64,000 bases of DNA from Halomonas saccharevitans (GCF_900116405.1 NZ_FPAQ01000019.1:1-64000), one strand, 5' to 3'. Positions 1 through 8,659 are shown, counted from the first letter of the stretch. Made by a program: numbers and translations. The notes: generated from the letters alone by a model not told the origin.

Positions 1-271
1 AGCCATCCTCTCGCAAGCGGAGCTGGAGGCGCGCCAGGATGGTCTCGAAGGTGCCGTCATCGCGCCACTGGCGGAACCGGTCATAGACGGTCTTCCACGG
101 GCCGTAGCGTTCTGGCAGATCGCGCCACTTGGCGCCCGAGCAGAGGATCCAGAAGATGCCGTTCAGCACCTGGCGGTCATCGCGGCGGGGGCGCCCCGTT
201 CTCTGCGGCGGTGACACGATGTCCTCGATGATGGCCCAGCCGTTGTCGGAGATCTCGTAGCGTCCTGCCAT
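1..271 (-). CDS. IS5-family transposase, N-terminal part (partial)
   Basis: The first 90 residues of an IS5-type (IS427 group) transposase are visible, starting MAGRYEISDNGWAIIEDI. This is the N-terminal DUF4096-like helix-turn-helix region that precedes the DDE catalytic domain; the stretch WRDLPERYGPWKTVYDRF is characteristic. The catalytic residues lie outside the window, so activity cannot be judged. The ATG at 271 is preceded by AGGTGA, a good ribosome binding site that lies inside a hairpin (274-302). The protein would bind the IS ends and catalyse transposition. Some IS427-group members make the enzyme from two frames, which cannot be tested here. Confidence 0.8.
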   Translation of the reverse strand, partial: MAGRYEISDNGWAIIEDIVSPPQRTGRPRRDDRQVLNGIFWILCSGAKWRDLPERYGPWKTVYDRFRQWRDDGTFETILARLQLRLREDG

Positions 272-273
272 GG

Positions 274-302
274 GTCACCTATGCTGCTGTGGCATAGGTG
301 AC
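274..302 (-). promoter_or_regulatory. Hairpin covering the transposase ribosome binding site
   Basis: Positions 274-283 (GTCACCTATG) and 293-302 (CATAGGTGAC) are a perfect 10-bp inverted repeat with a 9-nt loop. In the transposase mRNA the 3' arm contains the Shine-Dalgarno sequence AGGTGA and ends two bases before the ATG. A transcript entering from outside would fold and hide the ribosome binding site. This is a known protective arrangement in several insertion sequences; its role here is inferred. Confidence 0.6.
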
Positions 303-417
303 ATTAGCAAATTCAAGTTTTCGGACAAAGCCTAAGACGGTCCGCAGGGGGACGAGGGACGCTTCGTCGGGTTGAGCAGGCGGCGCTCGCCATGACGCAT
401 CAGGTTTCCGCCCGTTC

Positions 418-1953
418 GTGGCCTTCATGAACGTTGCTACGCCCGAGGTGAGGCTGCCCTGCGCCTCCCAGGCCCTGGCGGCCCTGGCCCGCGAGAGCCG
501 AGCCCTGATGCAGGACGCCAACTGGGCCGATGGCGTCGATCGCCTGCTCGCTGAGATTGGTCGTAGTACCGGGGCCAGTCGCGTCTGGATCTTCCAGCTG
601 CTGGAACTCAGGGAAGAGGCCGTGGTGCAGGACTACGTCTTCGAGTGGGCCGCCGCGCCTCGCTATCGCCAGCTGATGCAGCGCCGCTTCCGTTTCTTCC
701 ACTCTGCGCTGGGCGATCCCGTCTATCGACGCATGATCGAGGAGCGCCGCGCCGGCCAGGCCCACGACCTCTGCGTGCCGCGGATGGACGAGAGTCCGCT
801 GCGGCGCCATCTTGAGAGCCAACACATCCGCTCCATGGCGACGGTGCCGATCGTCGTTCATGGGGAATGGTGGGGTACCCTGGGGATCGACGACTGCGAG
901 CGCGCCATCTCCTGGCAGGGGCCGGGGCTCGACCTGCTCACCACCGCCAGCGAGCTGATCGCCGCGGCTCTCTATCGTCACCAGCTGACCAGCCGCTCCC
1001 GCCAGCTCGAGCTCTTCCATCAGGTGACGAACTGCGGCGTCTGGGAGGTGGTGCTCTCCAATGGGCGGGTGTGGTGCTCCCAGGCCTTGAAGGCGCTGCT
1101 CGACTATCCCGCCACCTACCCCCGAGTGCCGCTGCGCCGGCTGCTGGCGCGCGTGCAACGGCAGGACCGCCAGCGCCTCTGGGCCGAGCTGCGGCGCGCC
1201 CTGTCTCAGCGCCAGGCAATGTGTCGGCTCGACGTGCGCCTGGCCCTCGGCGATGCCGACGAGCACTGGTTCGATCTGTTGGCGGAGATCCGCCGCGACG
1301 AGGCCGGGCGCCCCCAGATCATCGCCGGCATCCTGATCGATATCCGTCAGCGCAAGCGCGACGAGCAGGACGCCTGGCGCGCCGCCGAGTCGGACACCCT
1401 GACCGGGGCCCTCAACCGGCGAGGCCTGGCGAGATGGCTCGAGGCGCGCGCCGAGGCGCGGCGCCTTCACCTGCTGATGCTGGACATCGACCATTTCAAG
1501 CGCGTCAACGACGCGCACGGCCATCCCGCCGGCGATGCGTTGCTGCGTCTGCTGGCCCGGCGGCTGCGCGATGCGCTGCGCGAGGAGGACGCCCTGGTGC
1601 GCCTAGGCGGCGAGGAGTTTGCCGTCGTAGTGCGGGGCCGGGACGACGCCTCGGCGGTAGCGCTGGCCGAGCGGCTGCGGCGGATCGTGGTGGCGACGCC
1701 CTTCCGCCTGGGCCTGCCGGGGCATGGCGAGGGGCTCAGCCTCGCGGTCTCGATCAGCCTGGGGGTGGCCCTGCTTCCCGGCGCGTCGGACGCGGCCGAG
1801 CGTCGCCTGTCGCTGGCGATGGCCTGGGCGGACGAGGCCCTCTATGCCGCCAAGCAGGCGGGGCGCGATCGCGTGCGGATCCATGAGAGCGTGTGCGAGC
1901 AGGCCGATGACCATCACCGAGCCAACGAGATCGAGGGCGATTGCGCCGGGTGA
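418..1953 (+). CDS. Diguanylate cyclase with GAF and PAS sensory domains
   Basis: A soluble 511-residue signalling protein expected to make cyclic di-GMP from two GTP. An N-terminal GAF-like domain spans about residues 20-180, a PAS-like domain about 190-310, and a GGDEF domain about 330-495. The active-site loop is GGEEF (397-401), and RxxD (R388-D391) five residues upstream is a product-inhibition I-site, so the enzyme looks catalytically competent and feedback controlled. The first metal-binding segment is LDIDHFKRVND. No membrane segment is seen. The start is a GTG at 418; an ATG at 427 is equally plausible, since neither has a strong ribosome binding site. It begins 86 bp from the end of the IS element, so its promoter region may have been altered by the insertion. 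No EAL domain is present. Confidence 0.85.
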   Translation: MAFMNVATPEVRLPCASQALAALARESRALMQDANWADGVDRLLAEIGRSTGASRVWIFQLLELREEAVVQDYVFEWAAAPRYRQLMQRRFRFFHSALGDPVYRRMIEERRAGQAHDLCVPRMDESPLRRHLESQHIRSMATVPIVVHGEWWGTLGIDDCERAISWQGPGLDLLTTASELIAAALYRHQLTSRSRQLELFHQVTNCGVWEVVLSNGRVWCSQALKALLDYPATYPRVPLRRLLARVQRQDRQRLWAELRRALSQRQAMCRLDVRLALGDADEHWFDLLAEIRRDEAGRPQIIAGILIDIRQRKRDEQDAWRAAESDTLTGALNRRGLARWLEARAEARRLHLLMLDIDHFKRVNDAHGHPAGDALLRLLARRLRDALREEDALVRLGGEEFAVVVRGRDDASAVALAERLRRIVVATPFRLGLPGHGEGLSLAVSISLGVALLPGASDAAERRLSLAMAWADEALYAAKQAGRDRVRIHESVCEQADDHHRANEIEGDCAG

Positions 1954-2049
1954 GCGCGACATATGGTACGACAGAAAGAGGTCGACCGGCGTCGATGACG
2001 TCGGGTCAAGGGATTCGAGGGAGTCGCATTACGCTGGGTGACGCTGAGA

Positions 2050-2134
2050 TGGTGCGGATGGGGAGACTTGAACTCCCACGCCCGAAGGCACCAGGACCTA
2101 AACCTGGCGTGTCTACCAATTCCACCACATCCGC
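2050..2134 (-). tRNA. tRNA-Leu (anticodon TAG)
   Basis: The minus strand folds as a class II tRNA. The acceptor stem GCGGATG (5' end at 2134) pairs with CATCCGC followed by A and an encoded CCA. The D-arm has the leucine-type TTGGTAGACAC. The anticodon stem CCAGG/CCTGG carries the loop TTTAGGT, giving anticodon TAG (reads CUA). A variable arm (TGCCTTCGGGCGTG) and a T-arm GGGAGTTCAAGTCTCCC are present. It sits alone between the diguanylate cyclase and bioD, with its own promoter. Confidence 0.95.
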
Positions 2135-2154
2135 ACGGATAGGCAGGCGTGCAC

Positions 2155-2182
2155 ATTCTACGGACGCCTTCGCGCAAGTCAA
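2155..2182 (-). promoter_or_regulatory. Sigma-70 promoter of tRNA-Leu
   Basis: On the minus strand TTGACT (2182-2177) and TAGAAT (2160-2155) are separated by 16 bp, 20 bp upstream of the mature tRNA 5' end. The -35 box overlaps the last codons of bioD, which ends at 2179. Confidence 0.6.
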
Positions 2183-2880
2183 TCGACATCGGGCAGCACC
2201 AGGTGCTCGGCGGCCGCTGCAGCCAGCGCTTCGTGTCCCTCGGCCGCGAGCCTCGGCACCACGCCGAGGCAGGGGGCATCGAGGGTAGCGTCGAGAGTCG
2301 CCAGGTTGTCGCCGTAGAGGGCATCGTCCGACGCGAAGCCAGGATCGAGGAGGTTGCCCACCCAGCCGGCCAGCCGCAGGCCGTCGGCGCGGATTGCATC
2401 GCAGGTGAGCCGGGCATGGCTGATGGCGCCGAGGCGCAGCCCCACGACGAGGATGACCGGAAGCTCCAGGCGCACCGCCAGCCCCGACAGGTCCTCGTGG
2501 TCGTTGAGCGGCACTCGCCAGCCGCCCGCCCCCTCGATCAGCGTCAGGTCGCGTTCGAGGTCGAGCGGCGCCCGAGCATGGTCGTCGAGCGTCTCGAGCG
2601 TCGGCGTCGCCCCGGCTCGGCGGGCGGCCAGGTGCGGGGCGATGGCGGGCGCGAAGGCGAAGGGATTGATCGTCGCGTAGGGCAGGGCCGGCCGGGTCTG
2701 AGCCTCGAGGGCCAGGGCATCCACGTTGCGCAGCCCCTGGGCGGTCTCCTCGCAGCCGGAGGCCACGGGCTTGAGGCCCAGGGTGGTAAGGCCGCGGCGC
2801 CGGGCCAGGGCGAGCAGGCCGCTGGTGACGAGCGTCTTGCCGGCATCGGTGTCGGTGCCGGTCACGAAGTAGGCGGGCAT
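2179..2880 (-). CDS. bioD: Dethiobiotin synthetase
   Basis: Closes the ureido ring: ATP-dependent carboxylation of 7,8-diaminopelargonic acid to dethiobiotin, the penultimate step of biotin synthesis, in the cytoplasm. The 233-residue protein has the expected length and starts with the family P-loop (TGTDTDAGKT, residues 7-16), followed by KPVASG (substrate-binding lysine) and the EGAGGWRVPL segment. It is the last gene of the bioB-F-H-C-D operon, one base after the bioC stop. bioA, which supplies its substrate, is not in this cluster and must be elsewhere. The tRNA-Leu promoter overlaps its 3' end. Confidence 0.95.
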   Translation of the reverse strand: MPAYFVTGTDTDAGKTLVTSGLLALARRRGLTTLGLKPVASGCEETAQGLRNVDALALEAQTRPALPYATINPFAFAPAIAPHLAARRAGATPTLETLDDHARAPLDLERDLTLIEGAGGWRVPLNDHEDLSGLAVRLELPVILVVGLRLGAISHARLTCDAIRADGLRLAGWVGNLLDPGFASDDALYGDNLATLDATLDAPCLGVVPRLAAEGHEALAAAAAEHLVLPDVD

Positions 2881-2881
2881 G

Positions 2882-3724
2882 TCAGGTCGAGAGCTCCAGG
2901 GTCAGCAGGCGGTAGGTGACGGGCAGCCCCTCGGGCTCGCGCAGCGCTTCAAAGCGCCGCGCCGCCTGGGCCAGGTCGGCTCGCGTCAGCCGGGCACCGG
3001 GCCGCGCGACCTGGGCCCCGACGCCCTTGATCGAGGCCATGACCGCGGCGAGGTCGGGATAGTGAAAGCGCGCGGCGACCTCGCGGCAGTCGACGCGGCG
3101 AAAGCCCGCCGCTCGGGCCGCGCGGCGATGCTCGCCGGCGTCGCGGAAGGCGAGCAGGGCGGCCGGGCGCTCGGGGTGCGACCAGGCGTGGTTCACCTCG
3201 GCCAGGGTGCCGGGGGCGAGGGTGTTGATCAGGGCGCGACCGCCGGGGCGCAGCACGCGTCGCACCTCGGCGAGCACGGACGCGAGGTCCGGGCACCACT
3301 GGATCGCCAGGTTGGAGACCACCAGGTCCAGGCTCGCCTCACTCAGCGGCAGGGCGGCAGCATCGCCACACAGCCAGCGCACGGGGTCGCCGTGGGTCCG
3401 GCGGGCCTCGTCGAGCATCCCCGGGGCGAGGTCGAGCCCGATCACGCGGCAGTCCGCACCGTAGCGCGCCTTGAGCCCGGCGGCCGTCTCCCCCGGGCCG
3501 CAGCCGAGATCCAGTACCGCCCCGGCTCGCTCGGGAAGCCGCGCCAGCAGCGACGCGGCCATGGCCCGCTGGGCGCTGGCCCGCTCGGCATACTGCGGGG
3601 CGGCCCGGGAGAAGGCGCGAGCGACGCGTCCCCGCCAGCCGGCCTGTTCGGCCGATGCCTGTTCTATCAAGGGCGGCGTGGCGCGGCGAGGCGCGTCCGC
3701 CAGGGGTTCTGGAAGAGCCATCAT
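2882..3724 (-). CDS. bioC: Malonyl-ACP O-methyltransferase BioC
   Basis: Methylates the free carboxyl of malonyl-ACP with S-adenosylmethionine, so that fatty-acid synthesis can build the pimeloyl chain of biotin. The product is a 280-residue class I methyltransferase with motif I VLDLGCGPG and a later acidic residue in IGLDLAPGML. The start is taken as the ATG at 3724 (MMALPEPL), which overlaps the bioH stop as ATGA; an in-frame codon 33 bases earlier would give a longer N-terminus lying inside bioH. It is translationally coupled to bioH and followed after one base by bioD. Confidence 0.92.
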   Translation of the reverse strand: MMALPEPLADAPRRATPPLIEQASAEQAGWRGRVARAFSRAAPQYAERASAQRAMAASLLARLPERAGAVLDLGCGPGETAAGLKARYGADCRVIGLDLAPGMLDEARRTHGDPVRWLCGDAAALPLSEASLDLVVSNLAIQWCPDLASVLAEVRRVLRPGGRALINTLAPGTLAEVNHAWSHPERPAALLAFRDAGEHRRAARAAGFRRVDCREVAARFHYPDLAAVMASIKGVGAQVARPGARLTRADLAQAARRFEALREPEGLPVTYRLLTLELST

Positions 3725-4440
3725 GGCGCTCGCTCCTCGGCGATAGCGGCCAGGCACTCCGCCAGGGCGCGTGGCTGGCTGAGCATCGGGCAGTGGCCCG
3801 CGTCGGCGAGGCGAACGTCGGCCGCGTCGCGGTCCGACGGGGGCAGCAGGGGGTCGTGCTCCCCGACGATTTGCCAGATCGGGCAGGGCGGGGCGGCCAG
3901 GGAGTGGCGATGGTCGAGCCGGGCCAGCTGGCCGAGCCCCGCGGCCAGGGTCGCCGACGGGGCAGCGGGTGCGGGGCCGAGCAGCTCGAGCAGTTGGCGA
4001 TGGGCCGCCCGCGGCGAGGGCTCACCGCGCAGCTGCCAGCGCAGGAAGTGGGCTCGCGTCGCCTGTGGGTCGCGGCGGAAGGCGGTGCGAAAGGTCGCGA
4101 GGTCTTCGTGCGAGACGCCGTCGGGGTGGCAGAAATGCGCACCCATGCCGAGCAGCACCAGGCCGCGGGGGGCGGGCAGGTGGTCGAGCAGGGCCGCGGC
4201 GAGCAGGCCGCCCAGCGACCAGCCCACCCAGACGGCGTCTTCCGGCAGGTCGGCGGCCATCGCCTCGGCTAGCCCGGCGAGGTCCTCGGGGTCGTCCAGG
4301 GCGGGGCGGGTCGCGTAGCCGGGCCAGTCGGGAGTCGAGACCTTTAAGCCGGCCTCGCGCCGATTGGGCCAGTGCGCCGCCAGCGGTCGCCAGATGCGCG
4401 CATCGCAGCCCCAGCCGGAGAGCATCACGAGCCGGGTCAT
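3721..4440 (-). CDS. bioH: Pimeloyl-ACP methyl ester carboxylesterase BioH
   Basis: Removes the methyl group added by BioC once the pimeloyl chain is complete, releasing pimeloyl-ACP for BioF. It is a 239-residue alpha/beta hydrolase with the nucleophile elbow GWSLGG (Ser75), an acid in VGEHDPLL and a histidine in DAGHCPML, which form the expected catalytic triad. The N-terminal LSGWGCDARIWRP resembles classic BioH. The start overlaps the bioF stop (ATGA) and its own stop overlaps the bioC start, so the three are likely translated together. Confidence 0.92.
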   Translation of the reverse strand: MTRLVMLSGWGCDARIWRPLAAHWPNRREAGLKVSTPDWPGYATRPALDDPEDLAGLAEAMAADLPEDAVWVGWSLGGLLAAALLDHLPAPRGLVLLGMGAHFCHPDGVSHEDLATFRTAFRRDPQATRAHFLRWQLRGEPSPRAAHRQLLELLGPAPAAPSATLAAGLGQLARLDHRHSLAAPPCPIWQIVGEHDPLLPPSDRDAADVRLADAGHCPMLSQPRALAECLAAIAEERAP

Positions 4441-5609
4441 GCCGACACCTCCTCGGCGTGCAGCGCGGCCAGGGCCTCGAGCAGCGCCTCAATATCCTCG
4501 TTGGTATGGGCCGCGCTCAGGGTGATGCGCAGCCGCGCCTCGCCGCGGGGCACGGTGGGCTCGCGGATGGCGCCGACCATGATCCCGCGTTCGCGCAGCC
4601 GGGCCGCCCAGCGCATCACGCGCTCGCTGTCGCCCAGCACCAGGGGCTGGATGGGCGTGGTGGAGGGCGATAGCGCGAGCCCGACCCGGGCGGCCTCGGC
4701 GCGAAAGCGCGCGATCCACTCGGCCAGGCGCGTGCGCCGCTCGGGTTCGGCCTCGAGCAGGTTCAGCGCTTCGAGGGTGGCGGCGGCCACCCCGGGCGGC
4801 TGGGCAGTGGTGTAGACGTAGGGGCGGGCGAACTGGATCAGGTGATCGATCAGCGCCTGGCTGCCGGCCACGAAGGCGCCGGCGGAGCCCAGCGCCTTGC
4901 CCAGGGTGCCGACCAGCACCGGCACGCGCTCGGGACCAACAGCCCGGCCCGCGCAGCCGTCGCCGTGCTCGCCCAGCACGCCAAGCCCGTGGGCGTCGTC
5001 GATCATCAGCCAGGCGTCGTGGAGGGCGCAGGTCTCGGCGAGCCCGGCGACGTCGGCCACGTCGCCGTCCATGCTGAACACCCCGTCGCTGACCACCAGG
5101 CGGCGCCCGTCGGCCGGCGCACGGGCGAGCAGCCGCTCGAGATCGTCCAGGTCACTGTGATGGAAGCGCCGCGAACGGGCCCCCGAGAGTCGGCCGCCGT
5201 CGAGCAGCGAGGCGTGGTTCAGGCGGTCCTGGTAGAGCCGGGTCTCGCCGTCGCAGAGCGCCTGCAAGGTGCCAAGGTTGGCCATGTAGCCGGTGGAGAA
5301 GAGCAGCGCCGCCGGGCGCCCGGTCAGCTCGGCCAGGCGCTGCTCGAGCGCCTCGTGAACCGCCAGGTGACCGCTGACCAGGTGCGAGGCTCCGGCCCCG
5401 GCGCCATCACGGCGCGCGCCCTCGGCCTGCGCCTCGGCGAGGCGCGGATCCCGCGCCAGGCCCAGGTAGTCGTTTCCGGCGAAGTCGCGAAGCGGCCCGC
5501 GGGGGTGGTGGGTGCGGCGCGCACGCCAGCGGCCGCCGTCACGCTGCGCGGCGGCCCGCGCGCTGAGGTGGCTGGTCCAGGCATCCGACATAGGGTTCAC
5601 AGCCGACAT
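4437..5609 (-). CDS. bioF: 8-amino-7-oxononanoate synthase
   Basis: A PLP-dependent enzyme of the alpha-oxoamine synthase family that condenses pimeloyl-ACP with L-alanine to give 8-amino-7-oxononanoate. The 390 residues include the PLP lysine in GTLGKALGSAGAF, the aspartate in MIDDAHGLGVLG and the glycine-rich stretch FSTGYMANLG. The first ATG at 5609 lies five bases after bioB; an ATG at 5591 is an alternative start and neither has a clear ribosome binding site. It is the second gene of the bio operon. Confidence 0.95.
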   Translation of the reverse strand: MSAVNPMSDAWTSHLSARAAAQRDGGRWRARRTHHPRGPLRDFAGNDYLGLARDPRLAEAQAEGARRDGAGAGASHLVSGHLAVHEALEQRLAELTGRPAALLFSTGYMANLGTLQALCDGETRLYQDRLNHASLLDGGRLSGARSRRFHHSDLDDLERLLARAPADGRRLVVSDGVFSMDGDVADVAGLAETCALHDAWLMIDDAHGLGVLGEHGDGCAGRAVGPERVPVLVGTLGKALGSAGAFVAGSQALIDHLIQFARPYVYTTAQPPGVAAATLEALNLLEAEPERRTRLAEWIARFRAEAARVGLALSPSTTPIQPLVLGDSERVMRWAARLRERGIMVGAIREPTVPRGEARLRITLSAAHTNEDIEALLEALAALHAEEVSA

Positions 5610-5614
5610 GCGGG

Positions 5615-6745
5615 TCAGGCTTGGGCGGCGTCGTAGGCGAGCCGGCCGGCCGCGCTCTCCTGCGCCGCCGCGGCCTGACGCACTGCATTGGCTTCCAGAG
5701 CGGCCGTCAGGGCGGCCTGCTGGCCCGCCTCGTCGGTGCAGGTTTCACGGCGCTCGGGGTGCAGGCCCAGCCGGTCGAAGAGCGCGCGGTCCTTCTTCAC
5801 CTGGGGGTTGCCGGTGGTCAGCAGGGTGTCGCCGTAGAAGATCGAGTTGGCCCCGGCCAAGAAGGCCAGCGCCTGGGTGGAATCGTCCATCTGCTCGCGG
5901 CCGGCGGAGAGACGCACGTGGCTCTTCGGCATCAGGAGTCGGGCCACGGCGATGGCGCGGATGTACTCGATGGGGTCGAGGTCTTCGACGTTTTCCAGCG
6001 GCGTGCCGGGCACCTTGACCAGCATGTTGATCGGCACTGACTCGGGATGCGGCTCGAGCTTGACCAGCTGCTGTAGCAGGGCGGCGCGATCGCGGGGCGC
6101 CTCGCCCATGCCGAGGATGCCCCCCGAGCAGACCTTCATCCCCGCCTCGCGCACGTTGCCCAGGGTCTCCAGGCGATCGGCATAGGTGCGCGTGGTGATG
6201 ATCTCGCCGTAGTAGTCCGGCGAGGTGTCGAGGTTATGGTTGTAGTAGTCCAGGCCGGCCTCGGCCAGCCGGCCCGCCTGGTCGGTGTCGACCATGCCGA
6301 GCGTCATGCAGGTCTCGAGCCCCAGCTCCTTGACCCGGCGCACCATCTCCAGCACCACCTCGAGGTCGCGCTCCCGCGGGCTCTTCCAGGCTGCGCCCAT
6401 GCAGAAGCGGCTGGCGCCGGCCTCGCGTGCGGCGCGCGCCTGCTCGACGACCTTCTCGATCTCGAGCAGCTTCTCCTTGCCGAGCCCGGTGTTGTAGTGG
6501 CCCGACTGCGGGCAGTACTTGCAGTCCTCGGGGCAGGCGCCGGTCTTGATGGAGAGCAGGGTGGAGACCTGCACGGCGTTGGCCTCGAAGTGGGCACGAT
6601 GCACCTGCTGGGCGCGAAACAGCAGGTCGTTGAAGGGCAGGGCGAACAGCGCCTCGATCTCCTCGAGCGACCAGTCGTGGCGGACCTCGCTTCGTGTGGC
6701 TAGGGTCAGGGAGTCGGGGCGGGATTCTTGGGGCGCAGCAGGCAT
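5615..6745 (-). CDS. bioB: Biotin synthase
   Basis: A radical-SAM enzyme that inserts sulfur into dethiobiotin as the last step of the pathway. The radical-SAM cluster motif is CPEDCKYC near residue 70, and YYNHNLDTS and later arginine/cysteine segments match BioB. The start at 6745 gives 376 residues; an upstream in-frame start at 6817 would cross the putative BirA operator and is not preferred. It heads the operon bioB-F-H-C-D and is divergent from comF. Control by biotinylated BirA is suggested by the inverted repeat at 6760-6792. Confidence 0.95.
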   Translation of the reverse strand: MPAAPQESRPDSLTLATRSEVRHDWSLEEIEALFALPFNDLLFRAQQVHRAHFEANAVQVSTLLSIKTGACPEDCKYCPQSGHYNTGLGKEKLLEIEKVVEQARAAREAGASRFCMGAAWKSPRERDLEVVLEMVRRVKELGLETCMTLGMVDTDQAGRLAEAGLDYYNHNLDTSPDYYGEIITTRTYADRLETLGNVREAGMKVCSGGILGMGEAPRDRAALLQQLVKLEPHPESVPINMLVKVPGTPLENVEDLDPIEYIRAIAVARLLMPKSHVRLSAGREQMDDSTQALAFLAGANSIFYGDTLLTTGNPQVKKDRALFDRLGLHPERRETCTDEAGQQAALTAALEANAVRQAAAAQESAAGRLAYDAAQA

Positions 6746-6759
6746 GGCGGGCTCGCTTA

Positions 6760-6792
6760 TGGTCAACTGGTCGTGGATATCGAGGTTGACGG
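6760..6792. promoter_or_regulatory. Candidate BirA operator between bioB and comF
   Basis: TGGTCAACT (6760-6768) and GGTTGACGG (6784-6792) are separated by 15 bp. Each matches the gammaproteobacterial BirA half-sites (TTGTAAACC and GGTTTACAA) at six of nine positions, and the spacing is within the known range. The core GTCAAC/GTTGAC is a perfect inverted repeat. The location, just upstream of bioB, is where BirA represses in relatives. It is an inference from pattern and position. Confidence 0.5.
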
Positions 6793-6815
6793 ATAGCCTA
6801 CGGCCTGCGGCGGGC

Positions 6816-7532
6816 ATGTCAACCGGCGGAGTGAGTGGAGTTGACGGCTGGCTGCGCCGGGCCCTGCCCGGTCGCTGCGCGTTCTGCCTGGCGGCGTTAC
6901 CGGGAGAGGCGCCATGGTGCGCGGCCTGCTTCGCGGAGCTGCCCTGGAACCTGCCGGCCTGTGATGGCTGCGGTGAGCCGCAGCCCCCGGCCCAGGCGGG
7001 GCTGCGCTGCGGGCGCTGCCTGCGTCGTCCCCCAACGTTCGACCGGGCCAGGGTGCCGCTGCGCTACACCAATGAGGTGGCCGGCCTGGTGCAGCGCTTC
7101 AAGTTTGACGCCTCGCCGCGGGCCGGGAGTCTGCTGCTCGAGCTGCTGATGACGCGGCTCTCGGCGGATGCCAGGGCCTGGCCCGAGGCGCTGGTGGCGG
7201 TGCCGCTGCATCCGCGCCGCGCGCGGGGACGCGGCTTCGACCAGGCGCTGTGGCTCTCCCGGCGCCTTGCTTTACGGCTCGGCTGCCCGCTGGTAAGCGC
7301 CCAGCGCCTGCGGGACACGCCCAGCCAGCGCGGCCTGGACCGCGGCGAGCGGCGCAAGAATCTGCGCGCGGCCTTTGTTGTGCCGGCGACGCTGCCCGGG
7401 CGGGTGGCGCTGGTCGACGACGTCGTCACCACGGGGGCGACCCTGGAGGCGCTGGCCGTGGCCTGTCGCCGTGCCGGCGCTCGCGAGGTGGAGGCCTGGG
7501 CGGTGGCGCGCACGCCCCTCCACGACCGCTGA
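6816..7532 (+). CDS. comF: ComF family protein (phosphoribosyltransferase-like)
   Basis: A 238-residue homologue of ComF/GntX, which is needed for DNA uptake in competent bacteria and whose phosphoribosyltransferase activity is unproven. The N-terminus has a four-cysteine-type zinc-binding region (CAFC, CAAC, CDGC, CGRC within about residues 15-70). The C-terminal half carries the PRPP-binding motif [13 protein letters not shown]. The ATG at 6816 is chosen because it precedes the zinc domain directly; the frame stays open upstream through antisense bioB sequence. It is divergent from bioB, a pairing common in pseudomonads, with 70 bp between the starts. Confidence 0.85.
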   Translation: MSTGGVSGVDGWLRRALPGRCAFCLAALPGEAPWCAACFAELPWNLPACDGCGEPQPPAQAGLRCGRCLRRPPTFDRARVPLRYTNEVAGLVQRFKFDASPRAGSLLLELLMTRLSADARAWPEALVAVPLHPRRARGRGFDQALWLSRRLALRLGCPLVSAQRLRDTPSQRGLDRGERRKNLRAAFVVPATLPGRVALVDDVVTTGATLEALAVACRRAGAREVEAWAVARTPLHDR

Positions 7533-7579
7533 TCCGGGCTCTGGTAAAGTGTTTCCCTTTACCCCTGCCGGAGCCTTCC

Positions 7580-8566
7580 ATGGAGACCAGACCCCATCCC
7601 TTCGCCGATCTCTCGCCCGCCAGGGTCGTGGCGGCGGTGGAGTCGCTCGGTTTCTGGCTGCCCGGGGAGCCCTTCACCCTGAACAGCTACGAGAACCGGG
7701 TCTTCCTGGTGCACGACGACGAGCGCCGCCGCTGGGTGGTGAAGTTCTATCGCCCCGAGCGCTGGACGGATGCCCAGATCCGCGAAGAGCACGCCTTACT
7801 GGCCGAACTCGCCGAGGCCAAGGTGGCCGTGGCCGCCCCCTGGCGAGACGCGGCGGGCGAGAGCCTGCATCGCGCCGAGGGCTTTCGCTTCACGCTCTTC
7901 CCGCACCTGCCGGGCCAGGCGCCGGAGCTGGAGAACCCGACTCACCTGTTCGCCCTCGGCGAGCTGATCGGCGCGGTCCATGCGGTGGGCGAGCGGGGGC
8001 GCTTCGCGCATCGTCGCTCGCTTGATCTCGACGGCATGGTGCTGGAGGCCCGCGACAAGGTGCTGGCGAGCCGCTGGCTGGATCGCCGCCAACGTCCGGC
8101 CTACCGGCGCCTCTGCGACGCGCTGCATGCACGGCTCGCCGCCCATGCCCAGGATCTCGGCCAGATGATCCGCGTGCAGGGCGACTGTCATATCGGCAAC
8201 GTGCTTGGTCGCGATGAGCACTTCGCCCTGGTCGATTTCGACGACTGCCTGATGGCGCCCGCCATCCAGGATCTGTGGATGCTGTTCACCGCCCAGGAGG
8301 AGGGCGAGCGTCAGATGCAGCTTTCCGAGGTGCTCGAGGGCTACGAGCAGCACCGCGACTTCGAGCGTGGCGAGCTCGCCCTGGTGGAGCCGCTGCGCAC
8401 CCTGCGCCTGCTGCGCCACAGCGCCTGGCTGGTGGATCGCTGGGAGGACCCGGCCTTCCCGCTGGCCTTTCCCTGGCTTGCCGATGCCGGCTACTGGGAT
8501 GGCCATCTGCGCCTGCTGGAACAGCAGCGCCAGGTGCTCGAAGCGGCGCCGCGCTGGCTGGCCTGA
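7580..8566 (+). CDS. srkA: Stress response kinase SrkA (YihE/RdoA)
   Basis: A Ser/Thr protein kinase of the aminoglycoside-phosphotransferase fold that in E. coli opposes MazF-linked death under stress. The 328-residue protein has the conserved N-terminus LNSYENRVFLV, a lysine in VVKFYRP for ATP binding, the catalytic loop QGDCHIGN and the metal-binding VDFDDC. All expected catalytic residues are visible. The ATG at 7580 follows GGAG by a short spacer. It lies 47 bp after comF and may be cotranscribed with it. A perfect palindrome follows at 8636-8659. Confidence 0.9.
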   Translation: METRPHPFADLSPARVVAAVESLGFWLPGEPFTLNSYENRVFLVHDDERRRWVVKFYRPERWTDAQIREEHALLAELAEAKVAVAAPWRDAAGESLHRAEGFRFTLFPHLPGQAPELENPTHLFALGELIGAVHAVGERGRFAHRRSLDLDGMVLEARDKVLASRWLDRRQRPAYRRLCDALHARLAAHAQDLGQMIRVQGDCHIGNVLGRDEHFALVDFDDCLMAPAIQDLWMLFTAQEEGERQMQLSEVLEGYEQHRDFERGELALVEPLRTLRLLRHSAWLVDRWEDPAFPLAFPWLADAGYWDGHLRLLEQQRQVLEAAPRWLA

Positions 8567-8635
8567 GGGCGTGCTGGCCCGAGAGGAAGATGGACGAAGG
8601 AGAGAAGGAGAGAAGGAAAGAAGGGCGTTAATGCA

Positions 8636-8659
8636 GGACGCACCCCGCGGGGTGCGTCC
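8636..8659. terminator. Palindrome between convergent srkA and a secreted-protein gene
   Basis: GGACGCACCCC (8636-8646) and GGGGTGCGTCC (8649-8659) form a perfect 11-bp inverted repeat with a 2-base centre. No strong T-run follows on either strand, so termination may be weak or factor-assisted. Just upstream (8581-8626) is a purine-only-like GA-rich stretch of repeated GAGAAGGA units of unknown meaning. Confidence 0.45.

Larger units (their letters stand above)
1..332 (-). mobile_element. IS5-family insertion sequence, 5' end only (continues beyond window start)
   Basis: This is the transposase-proximal end of an insertion sequence running off the left edge of the window. It holds the start of a DDE transposase and, outside it, a terminal sequence read on the minus strand as GGCTTTGTCCGAAAACTTG, close to the termini of the IS427 group of the IS5 family. 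The outer boundary is placed at about 332, followed by TAA (333-335), which could be the short target duplication typical of this group. The other end is not visible, so neither intactness nor the duplication can be confirmed. Confidence 0.75.

Noticed and set aside
2050-2134. tRNA-Leu as an integration site for a mobile island
   Set aside because: No integrase, no repeated tRNA 3' end and no foreign-looking genes are next to it; only the unrelated IS end about 1.7 kb away.
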